A stretch of 64,000 bases of DNA, from contig CAZGQM010000007.1 in the NCBI GenBank assembly GCA_964528055.1, positions 1-64,000 of the forward strand. The letters run 5' to 3'. Source of the stretch: Geoanaerobacter sp964528055 (GTDB lineage Bacteria; Desulfobacterota; Desulfuromonadia; Geobacterales; DSM-12255). The position numbers and the translations under genes are program-made. Below the pieces are notes generated by a model. The model was not told the origin of the DNA and did not search any database. It saw only the letters and a list, made by a program, of their open reading frames with translations. Of this stretch, positions 1 to 7,730 are shown piece after piece (the first letter of the stretch is position 1; each line of letters starts with the position of its first letter).

Positions 1-54
1 AGTGCGACCTTGCCAAGGTCGAAGTCGCGGGTTCGAATCCCGTTTCCCGCTCCA
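1..54 (+). tRNA. tRNA-Gly(GCC), 3' part
   Basis: The window opens inside a tRNA. The anticodon stem CGACC (5-9) pairs with GGTCG (17-21) around the loop TTGCCAA, so the anticodon is GCC at 12-14. A T arm with GGTTCGAATCC follows, then the 3' acceptor strand and an encoded CCA at 52-54. The 5' acceptor strand and D arm lie outside the window. Confidence 0.93.
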
Positions 55-104
55 CTAAAACTTAAAGGGATCAGAGATTTAGAAGTATCAATCCCCTAAC
101 TGTG

Positions 105-144
105 CCCGGTACTGTATCTAAACGGTATCGGGTTTTCCTTTTTC
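105..144 (+). terminator. Probable terminator after tRNA-Gly
   Basis: CCCGGTAC (105-112) pairs with GTATCGGG (125-132) with one mismatch, followed by TTTTCCTTTTT. It fits the end of the tRNA transcript. I see no gene in 145-376. Confidence 0.5.
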
Positions 145-376
145 AGGGTGTAATGAAGTCCTTGACGAAGTAGTTGTAAATCAATTCAAGCCCTCCACAT
201 AGTTTCCGTATAAGCCATGTAGCAAAGGCTGCTGAGCAACAGACGGCGGCTACAAGTGAGATAAGCAGCAATATTCACCAGATTACGCAAGTAGCAGAGA
301 AACCGAGATCTTTTCTTTATCTTCTTAAGCTGCACCGGTGAGCAGTTGAGGATACTGACTCCATTAGATTTTATTT

Positions 377-766
377 CTAGCCAGCAGAATATTCAGTATT
401 TTTTTTTGCCAAGGATAACAAAGGTTTATTGGTTGGAACTTGTTCTGATCCGTAAACTGTGCGAATCAGTTTTAAGAAGTTATCCATAATTTGAGCTAGG
501 TTTCCATTCCAGTCGAATACTCTGTTGTAGAATATGTTCTCCATCATCTGCATTCTTCCGAGAAGCGTCTTAGATTTCCTAAGTTGAGCTTCAATTGTCC
601 ATTGCATTTGCTGCAACTTGATTGTTTTTTCCGGTGTTCTGCCAATACATGCCTGATGAATGGCTTTAGCAGCAAGTTCATCAAAATATTTTGGATTAAT
701 TTTGTATAGCTCAATCATTCCATCAAGCGTGTAGCGGCGAAGTTCAGGTTTTAATTCAGGGTTCAT
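377..766 (-). CDS. DUF3135-like small cytoplasmic protein
   Basis: This 129-residue protein has no signal peptide or membrane segment. Its pattern (a region with NPKYFDEL, then a basic stretch with LQQMQWTIEAQLRKSK, then a helix with MQMMENIFYNRV) resembles DUF3135 proteins, where an acidic 'DPEAFE' segment is followed by 'LQWRID' and a 'MMW' helix. The start ATG at 766 has a strong purine-rich Shine-Dalgarno tract (AAGGGGGGAA) just upstream. No function is known for the family. It stands alone between the tRNA and the sulfur cluster, and the flanking DNA is AT-rich. Confidence 0.6.
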   Translation of the reverse strand: MNPELKPELRRYTLDGMIELYKINPKYFDELAAKAIHQACIGRTPEKTIKLQQMQWTIEAQLRKSKTLLGRMQMMENIFYNRVFDWNGNLAQIMDNFLKLIRTVYGSEQVPTNKPLLSLAKKNTEYSAG

Positions 767-999
767 GGCGGTTCCCCCTTATTAAACTATCTGGAGATTT
801 GGACTTAGCTAAATGATATATACTATAAAATACTAAAGAGTTATATCGCCACAAAAATATAGTTAATGATAGAATATTACTTTTCCATAGTTCCATAGTT
901 CTCCTCTGCTGCATACAGTATCGAAGGGGATGAAAAAAGCGATAGTATCGAGGTAATCGGCGCATTAAGCTAAAACCCTTGGATGTCAAAAAATAACTG

Positions 1000-1042
1000 T
1001 TGACATATTTTTGAAAAAATTTTAAAACGATAATAACTATAG
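1000..1042 (+). promoter_or_regulatory. Promoter region and putative operator of the Rrf2 gene
   Basis: TTGACA at 1000-1005 is a perfect -35 box. A weak -10 (TAAAAC, 1023-1028) lies 17 bp downstream. CTATAG at 1037-1042 sits near the expected transcription start and recurs upstream of cysK, metY and sbp. This suggests autoregulation by the Rrf2 protein encoded here, which is an inference. Confidence 0.45.
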
Positions 1043-1056
1043 CAATGGTAGGTTAC

Positions 1057-1518
1057 ATGATTTCAATGCGCAGTAAATACGCCATCAAGGCGCTCAGTTT
1101 CATGGCCCGTTCCAAAGACAAGGAAAGCTACATTATTGCCGAACTGGCCGCGGCAGAGAATATTCCCAAGAAATTTCTTGAGGCGATACTGCTTACCCTC
1201 AAGAGCCACGGGATTCTTGCCAGCAGAAAAGGTCCAGGAGGAGGCTACTGGCTGGCAAAGTTACCTTCTGCTATCACGCTAGGCAATATCATCAGGGCCT
1301 TTGAAGGAGATCTTGCCCCGGTGCAATGCCTTTCTGAAAATGCTTCAGGGGCATGTCCGGAATGTCAGGATGTAGCAACCTGTGCCACCAGGCTTTACAT
1401 GGCAGATGTGCAGAAAGCGGTTTCGTCAGTAATAGATAATGTAACCCTTGCAGATATGATCGAGCGTAGCGAGTTCGAACATCAAAGGATTTCAAAGCAG
1501 ATGGATTTCTCAATCTGA
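1057..1518 (+). CDS. Rrf2-family transcriptional regulator
   Basis: This 153-residue protein has the winged helix of the Rrf2 family (MRSKYAIKALSFMAR near the N-terminus, the wing with GPGGGYWLAK at about residues 59-68). Four cysteines (C91, C100, C103, C109) sit where IscR-type members bind an Fe-S cluster. I chose the ATG at 1057, which has AGG upstream and matches family N-termini; ATG 1045 and 1066 are alternatives. Its position directly upstream of cysK suggests a CymR-like sulfur regulator, but IscR-like cluster sensing is possible. It probably controls the genes carrying the CTATAG element. Confidence 0.85.
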   Translation: MISMRSKYAIKALSFMARSKDKESYIIAELAAAENIPKKFLEAILLTLKSHGILASRKGPGGGYWLAKLPSAITLGNIIRAFEGDLAPVQCLSENASGACPECQDVATCATRLYMADVQKAVSSVIDNVTLADMIERSEFEHQRISKQMDFSI

Positions 1519-1527
1519 TTTTTATAT

Positions 1528-1558
1528 CAGTAATATCTAGTAAGCCTATAGATAATAA
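1528..1558 (+). promoter_or_regulatory. 31-bp element upstream of cysK
   Basis: This segment matches 3924-3954 upstream of metY at about 24 of 31 positions, including the core TAAGCCTATAGATAAT. It lies between the Rrf2 gene and cysK, 36 bp before the cysK start. It is likely an operator for a sulfur regulator, most simply the neighbouring Rrf2 protein. Confidence 0.5.
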
Positions 1559-1594
1559 TAATTTCATCGGGCCAACAAGAAAAGGAGAGTATCA

Positions 1595-2548
1595 ATGTCA
1601 CGAATATACTCAGACAACTCGCAGTCCATCGGCAACACTCCACTGGTAAGGCTGAACCATATCACCAGAGGCGCTGGGGCTACAGTCCTCGCAAAGGTAG
1701 AGGGGCGCAATCCGGCATATTCGGTAAAGTGCCGGATAGGGGCAAACCTTATCTGGGACGCAGAAGAACGTGGGGTGCTCAAGCCGGGAGTGGAGATCAT
1801 CGAGCCGACCAGCGGCAACACCGGTATCGCACTTGCTTACGTTGCAGCAGCACGGGGCTATAAACTTACGCTTACCATGCCGGAAACAATGAGCATCGAG
1901 CGGAGGCGGGTGCTTGCAGCACTTGGTGCCAATCTGATACTGACGCCGGGAGCAGAGGGAATGAAGGGTGCCATAAACAAGGCAGAAGAGATCGCTGCAT
2001 CCGACCCCGGCCGCTGGTTTCTGCCGCAGCAGTTCAAGAATCCTGCAAATCCCGCGATACATGAGAAGACCACCGGGCCGGAGATCTGGAACGATACCGA
2101 CGGCGCCATAGACGTTCTTGTATCAGGAGTCGGCACCGGCGGCACCATAACCGGCATCTCGCGCTATATAAAAAACACAAAGGGAAAAAAAATCCTCTCG
2201 GTTGCTGTTGAGCCAAAGGAGAGCCCGGTAATATCCCAGAGGCTTGCCGGACAGGAGTTGAAGCCGGGTCCGCACAAGATACAGGGGATAGGCGCCGGAT
2301 TCATCCCCGATACCCTTGACCTGAGCATTGTCGATCGCGTTGAGCAGGTCTCAAGCGACGATGCAATAGAGTTTGCTAAGCGGCTTGCTAAGGAAGAAGG
2401 TTTGCTGGTCGGCATCTCCTGTGGCGCAGCAGTTGCGGCAGCTACCCGGCTCGCCTTTGATCCCGAATTTGCAGGCAAGACCATAGTAGTCATCCTTCCT
2501 GACGGCGCCGAACGGTATCTCTCGACAGCTCTGTTCGAGGGGATCTGA
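1595..2548 (+). CDS. cysK: Cysteine synthase (O-acetylserine sulfhydrylase)
   Basis: A 317-residue fold-type II PLP enzyme that makes cysteine from O-acetylserine and sulfide. The PLP lysine is K45 in YSVKCRIG; the substrate loop TSGNTG and the glycine-rich phosphate loop GVGTGGT are both present, and the sequence closely follows the E. coli CysK pattern to a terminal YLSTALF. The start has AAAGGAG upstream. The stop overlaps the next ATG by one base, so cysK and the small YezD-like gene are translationally coupled. Cytoplasmic. Confidence 0.96.
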   Translation: MSRIYSDNSQSIGNTPLVRLNHITRGAGATVLAKVEGRNPAYSVKCRIGANLIWDAEERGVLKPGVEIIEPTSGNTGIALAYVAAARGYKLTLTMPETMSIERRRVLAALGANLILTPGAEGMKGAINKAEEIAASDPGRWFLPQQFKNPANPAIHEKTTGPEIWNDTDGAIDVLVSGVGTGGTITGISRYIKNTKGKKILSVAVEPKESPVISQRLAGQELKPGPHKIQGIGAGFIPDTLDLSIVDRVEQVSSDDAIEFAKRLAKEEGLLVGISCGAAVAAATRLAFDPEFAGKTIVVILPDGAERYLSTALFEGI

Positions 2549-2730
2549 TGGCTGCGCCGGATGGTGACCTATGGAGTACTGAGCTGGAGCGCCAGGTTCG
2601 GGAGGCGCTTCGGGTCATACGGTACGCTACGGTGACCCTTGTTATTCAGGATGGCAAGGTCATTCAGATAGACAAGAATGAAAAGATACGCCTGAGTCGA
2701 CAAGAGCACATGCACGGTAGTGGCATCTAA
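2548..2730 (+). CDS. YezD-like small protein (DUF2292)
   Basis: A 60-residue protein whose core VTLVIQDGKVIQIDKNEKIRL matches the DUF2292/YezD pattern (a short beta-hairpin with 'IQDGKVVQIE..EKIR'). The ATG overlaps the cysK stop (TGATG). YezD-type genes are repeatedly found with sulfur assimilation genes in bacteria, and the context here agrees. The biochemical role is unknown. Confidence 0.82.
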   Translation: MAAPDGDLWSTELERQVREALRVIRYATVTLVIQDGKVIQIDKNEKIRLSRQEHMHGSGI

Positions 2731-2757
2731 TTAGCAGTGGCACCGGGGAGAATGGAT

Positions 2758-3618
2758 ATGGCTCGACAGATTGCAATCTTTGGCAAGGGAGGAGCCGGCA
2801 AAACTACCATTGCTGCCAACCTTAGTGCCGCACTGGCCGAAGCTGCATATCGAGTGCTGCTGGTCGGCTGCAGTCCGACAGCCGACAGCAGCTACCTCAT
2901 ACTTGGTGGTTCAACTCCGACAACTCTGAGTGACTATCTCACTGCACCGGTCAAAAATGACCCATCAGCCCTGTTAGCCAGAGGCTACCGGGGCATCGGC
3001 TGCGTTGAAACGGGAGATTTTCATCACAGTGAACAATGCGCTTCGCGCAATATTGCTCAATCGCTTCAGAACCTCCACAACCTCGGAATTGTACAGGACT
3101 TTGCTCCAGACTTTGTTATTTACGATATCCTCGGTGACATCGGCTGCAGCGGTGCTCCCATGCTTGGCAACATCGATATCCAGACCGTACTGCTGGTGGC
3201 ATCGGCCGACTTTCAATCGATGTTCGCCGCCAATCGCTTTGCCGCTGAGATACCTCACACTCTGCCCGGCACTGCAATAACTCTGGTTGCCAACGGCAAT
3301 GCGAGTTCGTTTGAAGATTCACTGGTTGCCGATTATGCTAAACAGGTCGGGCTTCCGCTAGCGGCTGCAATTCCAAGGTCATTAGTTGTCAGGCATACCG
3401 AACTCTATGGGAAAACCGTTATCGAAGCTGCTCCTTTGTCAACCCATGCCTATGCCTATCGTCGTTTGGCACAACTTCTCACTGACCAAAGGATAGCCAC
3501 TGCGAGAAATAATGTGCATCCACTCACAGCTGCCGACCTGAAGCTCTGGGCAAGGAGCTGGGGGGAACGGCTAGGGGAACTCGAATACGGTATTATTCAG
3601 GATGGAGCAGGAATATAG
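2758..3618 (+). CDS. Orphan NifH-like ATPase in the sulfur cluster
   Basis: A 286-residue relative of nitrogenase Fe protein. Walker A GKGGAGKTT is at 9-17. C94 (QCASR) and C130 (GDIGC) align with the two NifH ligands of the intersubunit [4Fe-4S] cluster; R97 and D127 match NifH Arg100 and Asp129. In the GCDPKAD motif the Asp and Lys are replaced (GCSPTAD, S39 and T41), and the segment before C94 is remodelled. I chose ATG 2758 because GGGGAG is 7 bp upstream; GTG 2737 and ATG 2752 are alternatives. No NifD/K partner is adjacent. Likely an ATP-driven electron donor to an unknown partner; the sulfur-gene context suggests a sulfur-related reaction. Confidence 0.8.
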   Translation: MARQIAIFGKGGAGKTTIAANLSAALAEAAYRVLLVGCSPTADSSYLILGGSTPTTLSDYLTAPVKNDPSALLARGYRGIGCVETGDFHHSEQCASRNIAQSLQNLHNLGIVQDFAPDFVIYDILGDIGCSGAPMLGNIDIQTVLLVASADFQSMFAANRFAAEIPHTLPGTAITLVANGNASSFEDSLVADYAKQVGLPLAAAIPRSLVVRHTELYGKTVIEAAPLSTHAYAYRRLAQLLTDQRIATARNNVHPLTAADLKLWARSWGERLGELEYGIIQDGAGI

Positions 3619-3923
3619 GAGCTAGCATTAACGCCTAAATCAACTGCGAACAACCTGAGACTGACCAGAAAACTGGAGCTCAAGGCAGAGCTCACGGCTC
3701 TTCACCTTGGCCTCTTTTTAGTTTGCTGAGCATCGATTGACCGAAAAACAGTTGCGTTCACACCGGCATGGCTGACTGGACTGACCAGAGGCCAGGGGGA
3801 ATTTCCTCCTGGCCTCTTTTCATGTTTCAAGTCACATCAATTTGAAGTCATGGAAAGGAGATAACTGACAACAGAATTGTATAGCCGTTGCCACCTCTGC
3901 ACTCCTTTATGATAACAGTTCGT
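3619..3923. other. Intergenic region with TGACCAGA repeats
   Basis: No gene is visible. TGACCAGA occurs at 3662-3669 and 3782-3789, and again at 4040-4047 just before metY; the first and third copies are followed by ACTGGAG. The first two are each followed by a GGCCTCTTTT segment. The second forms a clear terminator. I do not recognise a known riboswitch here. Confidence 0.4.
3787..3820 (+). terminator. Rho-independent terminator after the NifH-like gene
   Basis: AGAGGCCAGG (3787-3796) pairs perfectly with CCTGGCCTCT (3808-3817) around an 11-nt loop, followed by TTT. It probably ends the rrf2/cysK/yezD/NifH-like transcript, about 170 bp past the last stop. Confidence 0.7.
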
Positions 3924-3995
3924 CAGTATAGACTATTAAGCTTATAGATAATGTGTAAAATTTATCTTGACTATTTTGGTTGGTGTTTTTATTAT
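3924..3995 (+). promoter_or_regulatory. metY promoter with upstream operator-like element
   Basis: TTGACT (3967-3972) and TATTAT (3990-3995) are spaced by 17 bp, a good sigma-70 promoter. Just upstream, 3924-3954 carries the 31-bp element shared with cysK, with GTATAG at 3926-3931 and TTATAG at 3942-3947. Its position above the -35 box would suit activation, whereas at sbp the motif lies downstream of the -10. Confidence 0.6.
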
Positions 3996-4063
3996 TGACA
4001 CATAGTCAGCCCTGATCAGGGATAAAGAATTTTGCGGGATGACCAGAGAGACTGGAGACTCGA

Positions 4064-5314
4064 GTGAACAGAGAGCAAATTTACCATACCGATACACTCC
4101 TCATACATGGCGGGCTGGAACCTGGTCCCAACGGCGCCACGAACGTTCCCATCGTCCAGTCTTCGGCGTTTGCCCATGAAACCGCAGAAGATCTTGAAGA
4201 TATTTTCCGCGGACGTAAGGCCGGCCAGATATACACCCGGCTGAACAACCCGACAACCGAAAGCCTCGAGCGCCGTCTTGCTCTGCTTGAGGGTGGCGTT
4301 TCGGCAATAGCCACCGCGTCAGGCATGGCCGCCATCAGCACCGCTGTTCTGACGATTCTCCGTGTCGGTGATGAGATCCTCTCATCCTCCTCCCTTTTTG
4401 GCGGCACGTACTCCCTGTTCAAGGACACCCTTGTCAACTACGGCATCAGCAGCCGGTTTGTCGACCCGATTGATCTCGATGCTATTGAAGCGGGCATCAA
4501 TGATTCCACCGGTCTCATCTTTGTGGAAACCATCGGTAACCCCAAGATGGATGTGCCGGACATCGCCGCCATCAGCGCAATTGCCAGGAGAGCCGGCATT
4601 CCGCTTATGTTGGATGCGACGGTTACCTCACCGTACCTTGTCCGTGGCCGAGACCTGGGAGCTGATCTGGTAATCCACTCCACCAGCAAGTTCATCAACG
4701 GCACCGGAAGCGTCATTGGTGGCGCGATCATCGACAACGGCACATTCGACTGGAGCACTTCTCTGTATCCTCATTTCGAGCCGTTCGAGAAGAAATACCG
4801 ACAATTCGCCTTTTCTGCCAGATTGCGCAAGTTGATGCACAAAGACCTGGGTGCCTGCCCTGCGCCGATGAACTCATTCCTTCTCACAGAAGGTATAGAG
4901 ACTCTCGGGCTGCGGATGGAGCGGCACTGCAGCAACTCCAATGCACTTGCCGTTTTTCTGAAAGAGCATCCCAAGGTTTCCTGGGTAAACTACCCAGGGC
5001 TCGAGGATTCTCCGTTTCACGAAGTTGCTGCACGGCAGTTCGGTCATAGGTTCGGCGGCGTACTCACCTTCGGTCTGGGGAGCCAGGCCGAGGCCTTTCG
5101 TCTGATCAACGGCCTGAAACTGGCCAAGAACCTGGCCAACATCGGCGATGCCAAGACTCTTGTCATTCACCCGGCCAGCACCATCTGCGTCGATTACTCA
5201 CCCGAGCAGAGAAAACTCCTGGGGGTCTCCGATGAGATGGTACGGGTATCGGTAGGTCTGGAATACTATGAAGACATTATGCGGGATTTTGCTCAAGCCC
5301 TCGAATCACTCTAA
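4064..5314 (+). CDS. metY: O-acetylhomoserine sulfhydrylase family enzyme
   Basis: A 416-residue Cys/Met-metabolism PLP enzyme (fold type I). The PLP lysine is K209 in HSTSKF; the YTR-x-NPT motif (residues 57-64), the ASGMAAI turn and the substrate-loop signature are present. It forms homocysteine from an activated homoserine. The adjacent hcyS, hcyF and hcyD make it likely that the sulfur donor is a protein thiocarboxylate rather than free sulfide, as described in Wolinella succinogenes. The C-terminal motif with HPASTICVDYS is typical of the family. GTG start at 4064 after GGAGACTCGA. Cystathionine gamma-synthase is the main alternative. Confidence 0.88.
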   Translation: MNREQIYHTDTLLIHGGLEPGPNGATNVPIVQSSAFAHETAEDLEDIFRGRKAGQIYTRLNNPTTESLERRLALLEGGVSAIATASGMAAISTAVLTILRVGDEILSSSSLFGGTYSLFKDTLVNYGISSRFVDPIDLDAIEAGINDSTGLIFVETIGNPKMDVPDIAAISAIARRAGIPLMLDATVTSPYLVRGRDLGADLVIHSTSKFINGTGSVIGGAIIDNGTFDWSTSLYPHFEPFEKKYRQFAFSARLRKLMHKDLGACPAPMNSFLLTEGIETLGLRMERHCSNSNALAVFLKEHPKVSWVNYPGLEDSPFHEVAARQFGHRFGGVLTFGLGSQAEAFRLINGLKLAKNLANIGDAKTLVIHPASTICVDYSPEQRKLLGVSDEMVRVSVGLEYYEDIMRDFAQALESL

Positions 5315-5333
5315 TTACGAAAGGATCACAATC

Positions 5334-5546
5334 ATGCAGTTGACGGTAAATGGCCGACCGGCCGTAATCGAAGGGAAAGAATCACTCAATATCACCGAAC
5401 TACTCGATGAACTCAAGGTAAAGGATGCGCTGTATGTCACTGTTGAATTGAACGGAGATGTTCTCGACAGACCATTGTTCGACAGTACAGCAATTAAGGA
5501 TGGCGATTCTCTTGAGTTTCTCTATTTCATGGGGGGAGGGCGCTGA
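5334..5546 (+). CDS. hcyS: ThiS/HcyS-like sulfur carrier protein with masked C-terminus
   Basis: A 70-residue ubiquitin-fold sulfur carrier (VNGRPAVIEG at the start; VELNGDVLDR and DGDSLEFLYFMGG in the body). It ends in GGGR, so the Gly-Gly used for thiocarboxylation is capped by an arginine that must be removed. This fits the HcyS type, processed by the metalloprotease HcyD, rather than a standard ThiS ending in GG. ATG 5334 has AAAGGA upstream. The stop overlaps the next ATG (TGATG). Confidence 0.87.
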   Translation: MQLTVNGRPAVIEGKESLNITELLDELKVKDALYVTVELNGDVLDRPLFDSTAIKDGDSLEFLYFMGGGR

Positions 5547-6358
5547 TGCTTACCGAAGAACAGATCCAGCGCTATTCGCGACACATTATCCTGAAGGAGG
5601 TCGGCGGCAAGGGACAGCAGAAACTCCTTGACGCCAGAGTCCTTATAATCGGTGCCGGAGGGCTCGGCGCCCCCATCGCCCTCTACCTTGCAGCAGCAGG
5701 AATCGGAACCATCGGCATTGCCGATGCTGACGTGGTCGATATAACCAACCTTCAGCGCCAGGTTATCCATTTTACCCCTGATGTGGGGAAGCCGAAGGTT
5801 CTTTCGGCCGCGGAAAAGATGCGTGCCATCAACCCTGACGTAACGGTGAACACCTACCAGGAGTGGGTGAGCGCCGCCAATATTGCCGGGCTTATAGCCG
5901 ATTATGATTTCATCATCGACGGTACCGACAACTTTGCAGCCAAATTCCTGATCAATGATGCCTGCGTACTGGGGAAAAAGCCCTATTCACATGGCGGTAT
6001 CCTGCAGTTTGTCGGACAGACCATCACCGTGCTCCCTGGAGAATCGACCTGTTACCGCTGCATCTTTCCGGAGCCGCCGCCGAAAGATGCCATCCCTACC
6101 TGCTCACAGGCAGGGGTTATCGGGGTGCTGCCGGGGGTCATCGGCTCCATTCAGGCCACAGAGACGATCAAGTTTCTTCTTGGCAAAGGTGAGTTGCTGG
6201 CCGGCCGAATCCTGATGTATGATGCCCTCGACATGAAGTTTCGCGATGTGACGGTCAAGCGAAACCCCAGATGTCCGATCTGTGGGGATGCACCGACCAT
6301 AACGGAACTGCGCGATGAACTGGATGCCATGACCGTCTGCGACCTGGAGAAAAAGTGA
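5546..6358 (+). CDS. hcyF: ThiF/MoeB-like adenylyltransferase (HcyF)
   Basis: A 270-residue E1-like enzyme that adenylates the C-terminal glycine of the sulfur carrier before sulfur transfer. It has GxGGLGxP (GAGGLGAP), the NLQRQ motif, DGTDNF, and two zinc CxxC pairs (CYRC and CPIC). It lacks the rhodanese domain found in some MoeB/Uba4 proteins. Translational coupling to the carrier upstream and the JAMM protease downstream makes HcyF more likely than ThiF or MoeB. Confidence 0.87.
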   Translation: MLTEEQIQRYSRHIILKEVGGKGQQKLLDARVLIIGAGGLGAPIALYLAAAGIGTIGIADADVVDITNLQRQVIHFTPDVGKPKVLSAAEKMRAINPDVTVNTYQEWVSAANIAGLIADYDFIIDGTDNFAAKFLINDACVLGKKPYSHGGILQFVGQTITVLPGESTCYRCIFPEPPPKDAIPTCSQAGVIGVLPGVIGSIQATETIKFLLGKGELLAGRILMYDALDMKFRDVTVKRNPRCPICGDAPTITELRDELDAMTVCDLEKK

Positions 6359-6753
6359 TGCTGACAATACCGCAGACGATGTATGACGAACTGGTAACAC
6401 ATGCCCGCAGAGACTTTCCCCTGGAAGCGTGCGGAATACTTGGCGGGACAGACGGCGTTGTAAGCGAGCAGTACCCGATGATCAACACCGACAAGAGCAA
6501 CGAGCATTTCATGATGGAGCCGAGAGAGCAGTTTGCTGTGGTCAAAGATCTGCGGACCAAGGGCAAGGCGATGCTTGCCATCTACCACTCCCATCCGGAG
6601 ACACCGGCCAGGCCGTCTGAAGAGGATATCAGACTGGCGCTTACACCGGATGTCTCCTACGTGATCGTCTCTCTGGCAGGTGAGACGCCTGATGTGAAAT
6701 CGTACCGTATCGAAGGGGGAGAAGTGGCCCTTGAAACGATAACCATTATTTGA
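6358..6753 (+). CDS. hcyD: JAMM/Mov34 metalloprotease (HcyD/Mec+)
   Basis: A 131-residue zinc isopeptidase-like protein with the full JAMM signature: E23 (FPLEACGIL), H77 and H79 (YHSHP) and D90 ten residues after the second His. It is predicted to cut the terminal Arg from the GGGR carrier to expose the active glycine. ATG 6358 overlaps the hcyF stop (TGATG) and has GGAG upstream; an in-frame GTG lies at 6355. Cytoplasmic. Confidence 0.88.
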   Translation: MLTIPQTMYDELVTHARRDFPLEACGILGGTDGVVSEQYPMINTDKSNEHFMMEPREQFAVVKDLRTKGKAMLAIYHSHPETPARPSEEDIRLALTPDVSYVIVSLAGETPDVKSYRIEGGEVALETITII

Positions 6754-6767
6754 AAGAGGAGCATACG

Positions 6768-7730
6768 ATGTCCGAGGATAAGAAGAGCACCGCCATCGAC
6801 CTGAATAATCTCAAGGCAGGTGGTTTCATCAAGGAGCGTGGCAAGGATCTGTTCACCGTTCGTCTGCGGGTGCCAGGGGGACGGCTTCCGGTGGAACGGC
6901 TGAAGAAGATTGCCGAAGTGGCAGAGAGATACTGCCAGGGTAACGTTCATCTGTCGGTGCGACAATCAGTCGAACTGATCAACGTAAATTTCAAGGACTT
7001 TGACGCCGTTGTCGCCGAACTGGGCGAAGGCGACCAGCGGGTTGCCTCCTGCGGTGCCAGGGTCCGGGTGCCGACTGCCTGCGGCGGCTGCGAGTACAAT
7101 CCCAACGGCCTGGTGGATACCCAGAAATCGGCATTGGAGGTTGACCAGAAGCTGTTCGGCACTCCCACCGGCCACCACAAGTTCAAGGTCGGTTTTGCCG
7201 GCTGCCCGTTCGACTGCCCTAAGTCTGCTACCAATGATGTCGGTTTCCAGGGGGCGATCTGGCCGGATCTGAATATGGATGAATGCATCGGCTGCGGTCT
7301 CTGCGCCAAATCATGCAGTGACGCTGCCATAGTTATGGATGAGAGCAAACGGCCTCTCTTCAATTCTGAGCGATGCACCTACTGCGGAGATTGTGTCAAG
7401 GTCTGCCCCACCGAGGCGTGGCAGGCAGCCCGCAGGGGGTACATGGTCCGGATCGGCGGCAAGTGGGGGAGAAACCCTCTGGTGGGGACACTCTACGCCA
7501 CATTCCTGGCTGAAGAGCAGGTGGTCGGGTTCATTGCCGAGGTTCTTGCCTGGTACAACGAGAAAGCCGAAGGGCGCGGCAGGGTAAGGATAGGCGACAT
7601 CATCCTCCAGGAGGGTACGGAGTCACTGCTGGCAAGGTTACGCAGCAGATTTCCGGATTCGGTTGTAGAAGCGACCATACCGCCGCAGATCATCAACACC
7701 CAGGTCGGAACAAGGAGCATACCGCAATGA
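6768..7730 (+). CDS. Small siroheme/[4Fe-4S] sulfite reductase with ferredoxin domain
   Basis: A 320-residue protein of the AsrC/Fsr/DsrAB-like family. An N-terminal ferredoxin-like half (about 15-90) leads to the siroheme/cluster site: C105 and C108 in TACGGCEYNP, then C146-x3-C150 in GFAGCPFDC. An inserted 2x[4Fe-4S] ferredoxin follows (CIGCGLCAKSC and CTYCGDCVKVC, about 173-213). The usual CX5C first half is altered: the second Cys position is Asn111 and a Cys appears at 108. ATG 6768 follows AAAGAGGA. In this cluster it should reduce sulfite to sulfide; nitrite reduction cannot be excluded. Confidence 0.85.
   Translation: MSEDKKSTAIDLNNLKAGGFIKERGKDLFTVRLRVPGGRLPVERLKKIAEVAERYCQGNVHLSVRQSVELINVNFKDFDAVVAELGEGDQRVASCGARVRVPTACGGCEYNPNGLVDTQKSALEVDQKLFGTPTGHHKFKVGFAGCPFDCPKSATNDVGFQGAIWPDLNMDECIGCGLCAKSCSDAAIVMDESKRPLFNSERCTYCGDCVKVCPTEAWQAARRGYMVRIGGKWGRNPLVGTLYATFLAEEQVVGFIAEVLAWYNEKAEGRGRVRIGDIILQEGTESLLARLRSRFPDSVVEATIPPQIINTQVGTRSIPQ

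Noticed and set aside
1..766. Genomic island inserted at tRNA-Gly
   Set aside because: No integrase, and no second copy of the tRNA 3' end was noticed in the window.
756..989. 77-codon minus-strand frame near the DUF3135-like gene
   Set aside because: It overlaps the DUF3135-like start, lacks a ribosome site and looks like AT-rich chance coding.
3619..4063. Moco, SAM or cobalamin riboswitch before metY
   Set aside because: None of the conserved core blocks of these classes is visible; a sigma-70 promoter lies only about 70 bp before the start.
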